Shown here piece by piece: positions 34,061-42,820 of a stretch of DNA of 64,000 bases. Below the pieces are notes generated by a model. The model saw only the letters and a program-made list of their open reading frames with translations, did not search any database and was not told the DNA's origin. The DNA is taken from positions 1,426,001-1,490,000 of the forward strand of contig OZ220731.1 in NCBI GenBank assembly GCA_965116785.1, read 5' to 3'. The stretch is from Bin87 sp965116785 (GTDB taxonomy: Bacteria > Chloroflexota > Dehalococcoidia > Lucifugimonadales > UBA3495). A program made the position numbers and the translations under genes. Each line of letters opens with the position of its first letter. The first letter of the stretch is position 1.

Positions 34061-36343
34061 ATGACGACGAACGGCACTTCAGGCGCGTTGCGAGATATCC
34101 ACGTCGTGGAGTTCGGGCAGTACGTGCCCGGGCCGATGCTTGGCATGTTGCTGGCCGACCAGGGCGCGCACGTGATCAAGGTGGAGCGACCGGGAGGCGA
34201 CCCGGCCCGGTCGGAACCGGCATTTGCCACGTGGAACCGAGGCAAGCGATCCGTAATTTTAGACCTCAAAACGGAGGCCGGTCGTGAAAACGCGCGCCGT
34301 CTGGTCGCCAACGCCGATGTGGTCATCGAGAATTTCCGGCCAGGTGTCGCGGACAAGCTGGGAATTGGATACGAAGAACTGTCGACCAACAACGAGCGGC
34401 TGATCTACTGCTCGCTGCCGGGATACGGGGAGGAACACCCGAGCCGTAACGAGGCGGGTTGGGACCCGGTCATCAGCGCGGAGACGGGATTCTACCCCGA
34501 GACTTCGGAGAGCGATGGCGAGCCGCTATTCACGCCATTGCCCATCGCCAGCACCTTCTCGGCACTGCTGGGCTCGGTCTCGGTGGCCATGGCCATCAAC
34601 GCGCGGGACCAATCGGGCAAGGGGCAACGGATCGAGGTGCCCCTGCACTCGGCGATGTTCACCGCAATGGGCAGCCGGATCATCAAGTTCAACAGCTACG
34701 AGTACGTGGACCTGTTCGACTTTCCGCGCACCGTGATGTCGCATCCGTACCAGTGCGCCGACGGCCGGTGGGTTTACCACCACGGGATGTTTGAACGTTT
34801 CGCGCGTCAGACGCTGACGGCCGCGGGCAAAACCGAATGGATCGAAGAGGCGACGTCACTGTTCGGCCGGCCGGTGGACGCGGACACGCTGGCGTTCTGG
34901 CAGGGCCGGTTCGCCGAGATGTTCAAAGAGCGGACCGCATGGCAGTGGGAAGCGGACATCAACGCCCAGGGTGGAGCCTGCACGGTGTGCAAGACCGTGG
35001 ACGAGTGGCTGGTGCACGAGCACGCGATGGACGCCAAGATGGTGGTCGAGGTGGAGGACTCCGAGCGGGGCACGATGAAGCAGCCGGGTGTGCAGGTGCG
35101 GCTGCGGGGCACGCCCGGATCGATTCGGAGCAGTGCGCCCAAGCTGGGGGAGCATACCGACGAGGTGCTGGCTGAAATCGACAGTGCGCCGGCGCGTACG
35201 GCAACGAGCAACGGACACGACGACGTGATGTCCGCGCTGGAAGGGGTGCGGGTGCTCGACCTCTGCATCATCCTGGCGGGACCCACGTGCGGGCGCACGC
35301 TGGGCGAATTCGGCGCTGACGTGATCAAAATCGACGACCCGACACGGACCCTGGACCCGATTGGCTACATCGACGTCAACCGGGGCAAGCGCAGCATCAT
35401 GCTGAATTTGAAAACCGACGAAGGCCGGGAAGTTTTCTGGAAGCTGGTCGAGTCGGCCGACGTGATCGTGGAAAACAATCGCAAATCGGCGGTGCAACGG
35501 TTGGGACTGGGATACGAGGAGGTCAAGAAGGTCAAGCCGGACATCGTGTACGCGTCGCTGAACGCCTTCGGGTACGACGGGCCGTGGTCGGAGCGGGCCG
35601 GATGGGAGCAACTGGCGCAGGGCACCAGCGGAATGCAGGTGCGGCGTGGTGGAAGGGACGGCAAGCCGATGCTGGCGCCGTACGCGGTGAATGACTACGG
35701 CACCGGCCTGATGGGGGCCTACGCGGTGGCGCTGGCGTTGCACGAACGGAACCGTACCGGCAAGGGTCAGTCGGTGGACAGCGGCCTGGCGCTGACCGCC
35801 GGGCTGTTGCAGTCACCCTACTTCCTGGACTACGCGGGCTACGAGCGCGGGGACATCGAGGGGGTGGAGGCTCGCGGGTACTCGGCGGGTTCGCGTCTTT
35901 ACCAGGCTTCGGACGGCTGGCTGTACATCCACTGTCCGGATGCGGGCGCCTACGGCTCGCTGCTGTCGGCATTGAGTTTCCGAGACATTCACCATGACAG
36001 CGACGCGATTGCCGATGTCATCAATCGCAACACCATCGAACACTGGATGCAGGAGTTGCGTCCGCTGGGAGTTTCGGTGTCGCCGAACTTGACGATGGAG
36101 GACTACCGGCACGACCCCGTGGTGCGCGACGCGGGATTCGTCGTGACGCGAGACCATGCGGTGTGGGGCAGTGTGGACCATTCCGGCACCACGGCGCGCC
36201 TGTCGGCAACGCCGCCCAGGCTGGGGCCGCCGACTCCGTGGTTCGGGATGCACACGGACGAGATCCTCGCTGAGGCCGGATACTCCGCATCCGAGATCGA
36301 GGCGTTGAAGGCCTCCGGCGCGGCGGTGACGCGGAGCCCGTAA
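34061..36343 (+). CDS. tandem CaiB/BaiF (class III) CoA-transferase
   Basis: A 760-residue protein with two consecutive class III CoA-transferase domains: residues 1-380 and 390-760, each starting with the GQYVPGPMLG/CIILAGPTCGR-type segment. In the second domain the catalytic Asp is in AVNDYGTGLM (about residue 545). In the first, the equivalent site reads PLPIASTFSALL with no Asp, so only one half is likely catalytic. CoA is moved between carboxylic acids. AGGAG lies 7 nt before the ATG. Co-directional with the FAD oxidase; the substrate is unknown. Confidence 0.88.
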   Translation: MTTNGTSGALRDIHVVEFGQYVPGPMLGMLLADQGAHVIKVERPGGDPARSEPAFATWNRGKRSVILDLKTEAGRENARRLVANADVVIENFRPGVADKLGIGYEELSTNNERLIYCSLPGYGEEHPSRNEAGWDPVISAETGFYPETSESDGEPLFTPLPIASTFSALLGSVSVAMAINARDQSGKGQRIEVPLHSAMFTAMGSRIIKFNSYEYVDLFDFPRTVMSHPYQCADGRWVYHHGMFERFARQTLTAAGKTEWIEEATSLFGRPVDADTLAFWQGRFAEMFKERTAWQWEADINAQGGACTVCKTVDEWLVHEHAMDAKMVVEVEDSERGTMKQPGVQVRLRGTPGSIRSSAPKLGEHTDEVLAEIDSAPARTATSNGHDDVMSALEGVRVLDLCIILAGPTCGRTLGEFGADVIKIDDPTRTLDPIGYIDVNRGKRSIMLNLKTDEGREVFWKLVESADVIVENNRKSAVQRLGLGYEEVKKVKPDIVYASLNAFGYDGPWSERAGWEQLAQGTSGMQVRRGGRDGKPMLAPYAVNDYGTGLMGAYAVALALHERNRTGKGQSVDSGLALTAGLLQSPYFLDYAGYERGDIEGVEARGYSAGSRLYQASDGWLYIHCPDAGAYGSLLSALSFRDIHHDSDAIADVINRNTIEHWMQELRPLGVSVSPNLTMEDYRHDPVVRDAGFVVTRDHAVWGSVDHSGTTARLSATPPRLGPPTPWFGMHTDEILAEAGYSASEIEALKASGAAVTRSP

Positions 36344-36372
36344 CCGTTGCTTGAATACGGTGCAAGGCGCAA

Positions 36373-36394
36373 GGGGCGAACGGTGATTCGCCCC
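36373..36394. repeat. GGGGCG-type hairpin
   Basis: Arms GGGGCGAA and TTCGCCCC around CGGTGA, in the gap between the CoA-transferase and the next membrane-protein gene; almost the same sequence as at 13719-13740. Not followed by a T-run. Confidence 0.6.
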
Positions 36395-36422
36395 TACGCA
36401 TGATTGACCGGGACACACAGGG

Positions 36423-36947
36423 ATGCCGTTTACGCCATTTCACATGGGGCCGGCTGTGGCCACCAAAGCCGTCCTGGGCCGGCACTTCAGCGTCCCGCTG
36501 TATGGTTTCATGCAGGTGGCGATTGACAGCGAAGTGCTGGCGGGATACCCATTCCGGGGAGATTTGGCGTTCCACAAGATACTGCACACGTTTGCGGGGG
36601 CGACTGCGGTAGCCGCGCTCACGCTGGTGCTGTTGCTCCCTGCGCTAGGGCGCGGGATGCGTTGGTGGAACCGGTTGGCGAATGTTGAGCCCGGTGGCGT
36701 TTGGCACACGGAGCCGCAACCGTCGCCCATGGCGGCAGTGTTGTCGGCGTTCGGCGGCGCGTGGGGTCATGTGTTGCTGGATGCGCCCACACACCGGCAC
36801 ATGGAACCGATGGCGCCGATTGCGCGGGGTAATCCCTTTGGAGGCATGGTCTCGCAACGCCAGGTGATGGGGTGTTGCATCGGGCTGGCGGTGATCGGCG
36901 GCGCGGCGATACTGACACGCTCGTACCGGAACCGGCGCCGGGGATAA
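36423..36947 (+). CDS. membrane protein, DUF4184-like
   Basis: A 174-residue integral membrane protein. The start MPFTPFHMGPAVATKAVLG is the typical opening of DUF4184/YdjM-like membrane metal-dependent hydrolases, and His residues recur (HKILHTF; HVLLDAPTHRHM) in the manner of a metal site. Four or so hydrophobic segments. Function unknown; the hydrolase label for this family is a weak inference. Confidence 0.75.
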   Translation: MPFTPFHMGPAVATKAVLGRHFSVPLYGFMQVAIDSEVLAGYPFRGDLAFHKILHTFAGATAVAALTLVLLLPALGRGMRWWNRLANVEPGGVWHTEPQPSPMAAVLSAFGGAWGHVLLDAPTHRHMEPMAPIARGNPFGGMVSQRQVMGCCIGLAVIGGAAILTRSYRNRRRG

Positions 36948-37013
36948 AGCCCGACACAGAAGGGAAAGCGGGAGAGTGTACGGCTTGCGCGTGTGCAAAC
37001 CAAAGGGGGCCCG

Positions 37014-37022
37014 TGCTAAACT
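37014..37022 (+). promoter_or_regulatory. extended -10 promoter of the CysRS-GT2 gene
   Basis: TGCTAAACT, 33 nt upstream of the ATG at 37055, with a GGAGG site in between. The -35 (TGCAAA) is weak. Confidence 0.5.
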
Positions 37023-37054
37023 TGGCCTAACTGCGCCCCGCCGGAGGTAGAGGT

Positions 37055-39265
37055 ATGCTACGCATCTACAACACCCTGACGAAAAACGTCGAGGAGATCC
37101 GGCCCATGACGCCCGGAAAGGTGTCGATGTACACGTGCGGGCCCACGGTTTACCGGTATGCGCACATCGGCAACCTGCGCACCTACCTGATGGCGGACTG
37201 GATCCGCAGGATCCTCGTGGCCGACGGGAACGAGGTCTACCACATCAAGAACATCACCGATGTGGGACACATGCGCCAGGAACTCGCCGAAGCCGGCGGC
37301 GACAAGATGATCATGGCCGCGCTGGCCGAGGGCAAATCCCTGCAGGAGATTGGCGAGTTCTACGCCGACGTTTTCTGGCAAGACGAAGAGCGGGTAAACA
37401 TTCTTCCTGCCCACGTGTTTCCCTGGGCGTCGCACCACATCCCCGAAATGCTGGAGATGGTGGGGACGCTGATGAACAACGGGGCCGCGTACGAAGCGGG
37501 CGGCAACATCTATTTCGACGTCAACAGCTATCCGGAGTACGGCAAGCTGTCGCGCAACTTCGGCGGCGACCTGCTGGAGGGAGTGCGAGCCGAGGCGGAT
37601 CCGCTGAAGCACGACCCGAGGGACTTCACCCTCTGGAAAGCGGCGGAGCCGGGTAGGGATGTGAAATGGGACAGCCCGTGGGGGGAGGGTTTCCCCGGAT
37701 GGCACATCGAGTGCTCGGCGATGGCGCACAAGTACCTGGGCGAGAAGTTCGACATCCACACGGGCGGTGTGGACAACGTATTCCCGCATCACGAGGACGA
37801 GATCGCGCAGAGCGAAGGCGCCTTCGGACAGCAGCACGTCAACTACTGGGTGCACGGCCAGCACCTGCTGGCGGACGGCGCCAAGATGGCAAAGTCGGCC
37901 GGGAACGTGTTCCTGATCGAGGACCTGTCTACCCGTGGTTTTGACCCGCTGGCCTTCCGGTACCTTTGCATGACCGTGCGCTATCGTCACCGGATGAACT
38001 TCACCTTCACCTCGTTACGGGCAGCAGAGAAGGCGCTGACCGGCCTGCGCAACCGCATCTGGGTGTGGCGCAACATGTCGGGCAACGGCTCGGCGCAACA
38101 TACCCTGAGCGCTGAGGGCCAGGAGTGGAGCGGCAAGTTCTGGGACGCGGTGCACAACGATCTCGACCTGCCGACGGCTCTGGCCATCACGTGGGCGATG
38201 GTACGGTCGGAATTGTCCGTTGCCGACAAGCTGGAACTAATCCTGGACTTTGACCGGGTGTTTGGCCTGGACCTCGACCAAGTGCCGCAGCGATACGAAA
38301 TAAGCACGCAGAACAGCGAGTTCACGGAACGGCGCGACGCGCTCCGGCAGCAGGCAGCGTACCGCGACGCCGATATGTTGCGATCGCAAATGGTTGAAGG
38401 CGGGATGGTGGTTGAAGACACTGGGGTCGCGACGCGGGTGCGCCCGCAGACCCCATTGGAACTGCAGACGTCGCGGTGGCCTTCGGTGTCCGCTTCACGG
38501 GAAGTGCCTTCCGTGCTGGACGAACCCGACCTCTACGACTTCACGTTCCTGGTGAACGCCTATGACTATGTGGACGACGTGCGGCGGTGTGTCCAGGCGG
38601 TGCTGCGCCACACCGGTGGAGCCTCGGTGGAGGTCATCGTCGTGGACAACGGCTCCACGGACGGCACGGCGGAATACCTGGAGGAGGCGCAAGCCGAGCA
38701 CGCGAACGTTCGCGTCATCCACTGCGACCACGTGGTGGGGGATGCCGCGGGCAAGAACATCGGGTTGAAGCAGGCGCGTGGGCGGTACATCGTGCTGCTG
38801 GACGCCTCGACCGAAGTGGTCGGGGACATACTGTCGCCGGTGGCGGAACACCTGGCCGACAACAGCATCGGAGTGTTCGGCCCGTACGGGCTGACGACCG
38901 ATGACATGCAGCACTTCCACGAGGAGGTGGATCGAGGCGACGCCGACGCGATGCAGGCGTACTGCATGGCGTTCCGCAGGGCCGACCTGCCCAGCGTTGG
39001 TCTGATGCACGAGTCGTTCCGCTTCTACCGCAACCTAGACATCGACTACTGCTTCCAGTTCAAGAACGCCGGTTATCGCGTGGTGTGCGACAGCAGCCTG
39101 CCGATGGTACGCCACGAGCACCGCCAGTGGGAGGAGCTTGAGGAGAACCAGCGCGACGAGCTGAGCCGGAAGAACTTCGGACGGTTCCTGAAGCGCTGGG
39201 GCAACCGGCCAGACCTGCTGATCAACCCCGATGCACGCGGGTTCGATACCGGGTTCCGGCACTAA
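37055..39265 (+). CDS. cysS: cysteinyl-tRNA synthetase fused to a family 2 glycosyltransferase
   Basis: A 736-residue fusion. Residues 1-470 are a complete class I CysRS: TCGPTVYRYAHIGNLRTY with the HIGH motif, zinc ligands Cys (YTCGP), Cys (HIECSAM) and His (FPHHEDE), KMSKS-type KMAKSAGN near 277, and the C-terminal RDADMLRSQMVEGGMVVEDT segment. After a short linker, residues about 495-720 are a GT-A glycosyltransferase: DFTFLVNAYDYVDDVRRCVQ, VVDNGSTDGTAEYL, and a later LDIDYCFQFKNAGYRV. The frame is open through the joint with no internal stop and no obvious internal start. A possible internal start is Met 603 or later, unlikely to make a full GT domain. Confidence 0.93.
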   Translation: MLRIYNTLTKNVEEIRPMTPGKVSMYTCGPTVYRYAHIGNLRTYLMADWIRRILVADGNEVYHIKNITDVGHMRQELAEAGGDKMIMAALAEGKSLQEIGEFYADVFWQDEERVNILPAHVFPWASHHIPEMLEMVGTLMNNGAAYEAGGNIYFDVNSYPEYGKLSRNFGGDLLEGVRAEADPLKHDPRDFTLWKAAEPGRDVKWDSPWGEGFPGWHIECSAMAHKYLGEKFDIHTGGVDNVFPHHEDEIAQSEGAFGQQHVNYWVHGQHLLADGAKMAKSAGNVFLIEDLSTRGFDPLAFRYLCMTVRYRHRMNFTFTSLRAAEKALTGLRNRIWVWRNMSGNGSAQHTLSAEGQEWSGKFWDAVHNDLDLPTALAITWAMVRSELSVADKLELILDFDRVFGLDLDQVPQRYEISTQNSEFTERRDALRQQAAYRDADMLRSQMVEGGMVVEDTGVATRVRPQTPLELQTSRWPSVSASREVPSVLDEPDLYDFTFLVNAYDYVDDVRRCVQAVLRHTGGASVEVIVVDNGSTDGTAEYLEEAQAEHANVRVIHCDHVVGDAAGKNIGLKQARGRYIVLLDASTEVVGDILSPVAEHLADNSIGVFGPYGLTTDDMQHFHEEVDRGDADAMQAYCMAFRRADLPSVGLMHESFRFYRNLDIDYCFQFKNAGYRVVCDSSLPMVRHEHRQWEELEENQRDELSRKNFGRFLKRWGNRPDLLINPDARGFDTGFRH

Positions 39266-39284
39266 TCCGGGGCGCCCAAGAGAT

Positions 39285-39671
39285 ATGACTACTGTTTCGA
39301 TCCAGGACCGTGTAGACGATATTTTTGCCGACGCCCGGCAAATGTATGAGCAGGCCATTGAAAGGCTGGAACACGGCGACACCCGCGACGCCGCTGAGAA
39401 GGCTTGGTGCGCCACCAAGCGCGCCACTGATGCCCTAGCGTTGTCCCGCACCGGAGAGGAACCCCCCAGCACCCACGACACGACCGAGGCGCTCCTGGCC
39501 TTGGCTCGCCGGTCCGACGCTTATGAAACGCTGGTCGGGCGTTACTTCACCAGGATCAGCTATCTTCACGGCACCTGCTTTTACAGCGGAATTTGCGGCC
39601 CGGATGTAGAGCGCCGTATCCGGGAGACGGACGCTTACATCGCTGACGCTGAGGCACTCGCTGCTGGATAG
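39285..39671 (+). CDS. PaREP1-like HEPN-domain protein
   Basis: A 128-residue helical protein resembling the PaREP1/HEPN type: AIERLEHGDTRDAAEKAWCA with the G-D-x-x-x-A-x-E-K motif, and SYLHGTCFYSGICGPDVERR. A R-I-S-Y-L-H (R-x4-H) stretch could be the HEPN RNase motif. No nucleotidyltransferase partner is adjacent, so a toxin role is unproven. Start at 39285, after the CysRS fusion's stop; the longer frame from 39231 is unsupported. A related protein lies at 55417. Confidence 0.6.
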   Translation: MTTVSIQDRVDDIFADARQMYEQAIERLEHGDTRDAAEKAWCATKRATDALALSRTGEEPPSTHDTTEALLALARRSDAYETLVGRYFTRISYLHGTCFYSGICGPDVERRIRETDAYIADAEALAAG

Positions 39672-39702
39672 GCTCTGTCATGGAGGATTGGCGCGACGAG
39701 AC

Positions 39703-39724
39703 GGGCCGGGTTTGAAACCCGCCC
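39703..39724. terminator. hairpin between convergent genes
   Basis: GGGCCGGGTTT and AAACCCGCCC arms around one base, between the PaREP1-like and SDR genes; same general GGGCGGGT family as at 3935 and 24327. Confidence 0.65.
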
Positions 39725-39751
39725 CTTCACATTGCTGGGTTCGCGTGCAGA

Positions 39752-40627
39752 TCAGCCGCGACCGAACCAGTCGGGATGGACGGCCTGGAGGCCCAATTGG
39801 GGCCAGGCGGCGGGGGCGCCGCACTTTTCGAGTCGCTCTTCCAACGGCAGGGATTCATCCCAGTAGTAGGCGATGATGCGGCGACCGTTCCAGTCGCTGG
39901 CATCCTCGGAGGCGATCCAGACGACCGGCGCCTGCATGACCTCGGGCTGGATGAGCGCCTCGGCCGTCGCGCCCTCCGGAGGGAGAACCATGTTCGTTGC
40001 GGTGGCGCCGCCTGGGGTCAGGACGTTGGCGGTCACACCGGTTCCCTCCAGGTCCTGAGCCATGATGGCGACCAACGCCTCGTGACCGGCCTTGGAGGGG
40101 CCGTAGGGCGCACCGCCCTTCCGCCACATGGTGTCCATGCTGGTGGTGACGCCGATAATGCGGCCAAAGCCCTGTTCCATCATGTGGCCGGCCACCGCGT
40201 TAGCCATGAGGAAGGGGCCGCTCAAGTTGACCGAGATCACGCGCAGCCAGGCGTCGGGTACGATATCGAAGAAGCCGGTGCGGCTGCCGGCCGAGCTGCC
40301 GCCAAAGCCGGCCGTGCGAGGATTGATTCCGGCGTTGTTGACCAGGATGTGGAGGCCACCCATTTCGTTGATGGTGCGCTGCACCGCATTCTGAACGGAA
40401 TCGGGGTCGGTGACGTCCGCGATGATGGGCATTACGCACTCGTCGCCACCGAGTTCGCGCATGTCGTTGGCGGTCTGGTCGAGCCAGTCCTCGTTGATAT
40501 CGAGCATGGCGACGCGGGCGCCGGCGCGAACCAGGCCGGTTGTGATGGAGCGGCCCATGCCGATGGGGCTGGCAGCGCCGGTCACGATGGCAACGCGGCC
40601 CTGGAGGGTTTCGGAGCGGGTAGTCAT
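39752..40627 (-). CDS. short-chain dehydrogenase/reductase
   Basis: A 291-residue classical SDR. Cofactor motif TGAASPIGMGRS near the N-terminus, NNAG at the central strand, Tyr-x-x-x-Lys in YGPSKAG, and a catalytic Ser in TTSMD. The Asp at MLDINED favours NAD(H). The C-terminal 40 residues after WNGRRIIAYYWDE are longer than usual. The ATG at 40627 has GAGG 8 nt upstream. Substrate unknown. Confidence 0.9.
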   Translation of the reverse strand: MTTRSETLQGRVAIVTGAASPIGMGRSITTGLVRAGARVAMLDINEDWLDQTANDMRELGGDECVMPIIADVTDPDSVQNAVQRTINEMGGLHILVNNAGINPRTAGFGGSSAGSRTGFFDIVPDAWLRVISVNLSGPFLMANAVAGHMMEQGFGRIIGVTTSMDTMWRKGGAPYGPSKAGHEALVAIMAQDLEGTGVTANVLTPGGATATNMVLPPEGATAEALIQPEVMQAPVVWIASEDASDWNGRRIIAYYWDESLPLEERLEKCGAPAAWPQLGLQAVHPDWFGRG

Positions 40628-40720
40628 GGAGGTCACCTCGAGGTTCGGGCGTGGGTTTAGGAGCGCAAAGATGATAACCGCTGGGGCGGGAGTTGTTAAG
40701 GGTGTACGGCGTGACCGTCC

Positions 40721-40749
40721 TTGACCCAAGAACAGGCCGATGCTAAATT
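40721..40749 (+). promoter_or_regulatory. promoter of the MeaB gene
   Basis: TTGACC (40721-40726), 17 nt, TAAATT (40744-40749) preceded by TGC, an extended -10. The start codon is 51 nt downstream. Confidence 0.65.
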
Positions 40750-40800
40750 GGCCGCCGTGTTTCGTTAGTAACTTTACGATTTTCGTCGCGTGGGAGAGGA

Positions 40801-41775
40801 ATGAGCGAACTGGCCGAACGCGTGCTGAGCGGCGAACTGCGGGCCCTGTCGAGAGTGCTGACGCTGTTGGAGCGCGGCGATCCGGCGGCAGCAGATGCGA
40901 TGGCCCGCCTGGATCCGCATACTGGATCCGGGTACGCGGTGGGCATAACCGGCCCGCCTGGGGTCGGCAAGAGCACGCTGGTGGACCGGCTGGCCGAGCA
41001 CCTGCGCGGTCAGGGCAAAACGGTGGGCATCCTCGCGGTCGACCCAACCAGCCCGTTCACGGGCGGTGCGCTGCTCGGCGACCGGATCCGGATGCAGCGG
41101 CACTACCTGGATGACGGCGTGTTCATTCGCAGCGTGGCGACACGAGGCCAATCCGGTGGACTGCCGCGCATCGTGAAGAGCATGGTGCGTGCCCTCGACG
41201 CAGCCGGGAAGGACGTGACACTGGTGGAAACGGTGGGCGTCGGACAGACGGAACTGGGTATCATGGGCGTGGCGGACACCGTGGTAGTGACGATGACGCC
41301 GGAGTCGGGGGACTCCATACAGACGCTGAAGGCTGGCGTCATGGAGATCGCCGATCTTTATGTAATCAATAAAGCGGACCGGGACGGGGCCAACCAGCTA
41401 TCGGCGGCAGTGACGGCGATGCTGCAGTTGTCGGACCTGGGCGACAGCTGGAACCCGCCGGTCCTGCTGACGCAGGCCTACGCCAACGTGGGGATCGGAG
41501 AGCTGTGGGAGAGCGTGACTGAGCACCGGGATTACATGGCCGATACGGGCGGGCTGGAACAACGGCGCGCCGAGCGCAGACGGACGGAATTCCTGGAAAC
41601 CGTGCAGGAGGAGTTGTACCGGCGAATCACGGATCGGCTGAAGGACGACGCGGCGTTGGTGGAATTGCTGCGACAGATTGACGGGAAGGCCGCAGAGCCT
41701 TACGGGGCAGCGATGGGCTTGTTGCGGGACGATGCGGGATTGGCGCGGTTTGCAGACGGCGCGGACGACCACTGA
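40801..41775 (+). CDS. meaB: MeaB/ArgK-like G3E GTPase
   Basis: A 324-residue G3E-family GTPase chaperone that loads and protects adenosylcobalamin in methylmalonyl-CoA mutase-type enzymes. Walker A GPPGVGKS near residue 51; VDPTSPFTGGALLGDRIRM, ETVGVGQTELGIM (switch II) and NKADRDGAN (base specificity) follow. The C-terminus has the dimerisation arm. No mutase gene is adjacent. Start with AGAGGA 4 nt before the ATG. Together with the cobalt block at 57-64 kb this supports B12 use. Confidence 0.93.
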   Translation: MSELAERVLSGELRALSRVLTLLERGDPAAADAMARLDPHTGSGYAVGITGPPGVGKSTLVDRLAEHLRGQGKTVGILAVDPTSPFTGGALLGDRIRMQRHYLDDGVFIRSVATRGQSGGLPRIVKSMVRALDAAGKDVTLVETVGVGQTELGIMGVADTVVVTMTPESGDSIQTLKAGVMEIADLYVINKADRDGANQLSAAVTAMLQLSDLGDSWNPPVLLTQAYANVGIGELWESVTEHRDYMADTGGLEQRRAERRRTEFLETVQEELYRRITDRLKDDAALVELLRQIDGKAAEPYGAAMGLLRDDAGLARFADGADDH

Positions 41776-41806
41776 TTCTTTGACAACGGCAGGCTCATGA
41801 AAAGAA

Positions 41807-41833
41807 AAGGGGCAACCGTCGTGGCTGCCCCTT
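41807..41833. terminator. bidirectional terminator
   Basis: AAGGGGCAACC and GGCTGCCCCTT arms, between the convergent MeaB and SPFH genes, with A-rich left flank and TT on the right. Confidence 0.75.
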
Positions 41834-41859
41834 GTTCTCGTGTGCGAGAGGTAGACGCC

Positions 41860-42765
41860 TCAGCTTCGGGTTTCGTTGTCCGCGGCGGTTCCGTTGCCGG
41901 AGTTGGGTCGGTTGTTGCCGCCGTCGTTCATGCCGCCCATGCCCAGGAACGGGGATAACATGGAGGTGAATTCCATCGGGAAGATGAACTTGGTAGACGG
42001 GCTCTCGCCCAGGGACTTCAGGGTGTCGAAGTACTGGAGGCTCATGGTGCGGGCGTCCACGGTGCTGGCGACGCTGAAGATGCGCTCCAGGGCAGAGCTG
42101 AAACCCTCAGCCCGCAGGACCTGGGCCTGCTGGTCTCCCTCAGCCTGCAGGATCTCGGACTCGCGCTGGCCCTGGGCCCGCAGGATGGCGGACTGGCGTT
42201 CACCCTCGGCGAGGTTGATGGCGGCCTGACGCTGCCCTTCGGATTCGGTGATCTCTGCGGTACGGATGGCGTCGGCGGACTTCTGCCGCTCCATGGCGGC
42301 CTTGACGCCGGGAGGCGGGTCGACCTCGTTGATCTCCACCTGGGACACCTTGACACCCCAACGACTGGTGACCTCGTCCATCCGAACCTGCACGTCGTCG
42401 CGGATGCGCTCGCGCTCGGACAGCGTGGTCGCAAGGTCCAGGGAGCCGATGACCGAGCGCAGGGTGGCGAAGGCGAGGTTGATGACGGCCGCCTCGAAGT
42501 TCTGGACCTCCAGCACGGCGCGGTCAACCTGGTCGTCCATCACGCGGTAGTAGATCACGAAGTCCATGTCCACGACGACGTTGTCCGCGGTGATGTACTT
42601 CTGGGTGGGCACGCGGGTGACGCGCTCGCGCAGGTCAACCTTGGTGCCGTGGTAGAGGATGGGGATGAGGAAGCGGAGTCCTGGCCCCCGGGTGCCTATG
42701 TAAGACCCGAATCGTTGGACCACCATTCGCTGATATTGCTGGACGACGACAATCCCTGCGGCCAT
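41860..42765 (-). CDS. SPFH/band 7 membrane protein (stomatin/prohibitin-like)
   Basis: A 301-residue SPFH-domain protein. A short N-terminal hydrophobic anchor (AAGIVVVQQYQRMVV) leads into the SPFH core (PGLRFLIPILYHGTK, VDLRERV) and then a long Ala/Glu/Gln-rich helix (AAINLAEGERQSAILRAQGQ) of the oligomerising coiled coil. It is in the same orientation as the upstream NfeD-like gene (55 bp apart), the usual stomatin-protease pairing. An own extended -10 (TGCTAGAAT) lies in the gap. Confidence 0.92.
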   Translation of the reverse strand: MAAGIVVVQQYQRMVVQRFGSYIGTRGPGLRFLIPILYHGTKVDLRERVTRVPTQKYITADNVVVDMDFVIYYRVMDDQVDRAVLEVQNFEAAVINLAFATLRSVIGSLDLATTLSERERIRDDVQVRMDEVTSRWGVKVSQVEINEVDPPPGVKAAMERQKSADAIRTAEITESEGQRQAAINLAEGERQSAILRAQGQRESEILQAEGDQQAQVLRAEGFSSALERIFSVASTVDARTMSLQYFDTLKSLGESPSTKFIFPMEFTSMLSPFLGMGGMNDGGNNRPNSGNGTAADNETRS

Positions 42766-42811
42766 GTTGATGCCTCCTTATCGGATCGGCGTGTTCGTGG
42801 CTCTCGAGTTC

Positions 42812-42820
42812 ATTCTAGCA
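42812..42820 (-). promoter_or_regulatory. extended -10 promoter of the SPFH gene
   Basis: The minus strand reads TGCTAGAAT just after the NfeD stop codon and 46 nt before the SPFH start, which has AAGGAGG upstream. Confidence 0.5.

Noticed and set aside
32479..34392. 637-residue minus-strand frame
   Set aside because: Antisense to the FAD oxidase and the next membrane protein; Ser/Pro-rich and featureless.
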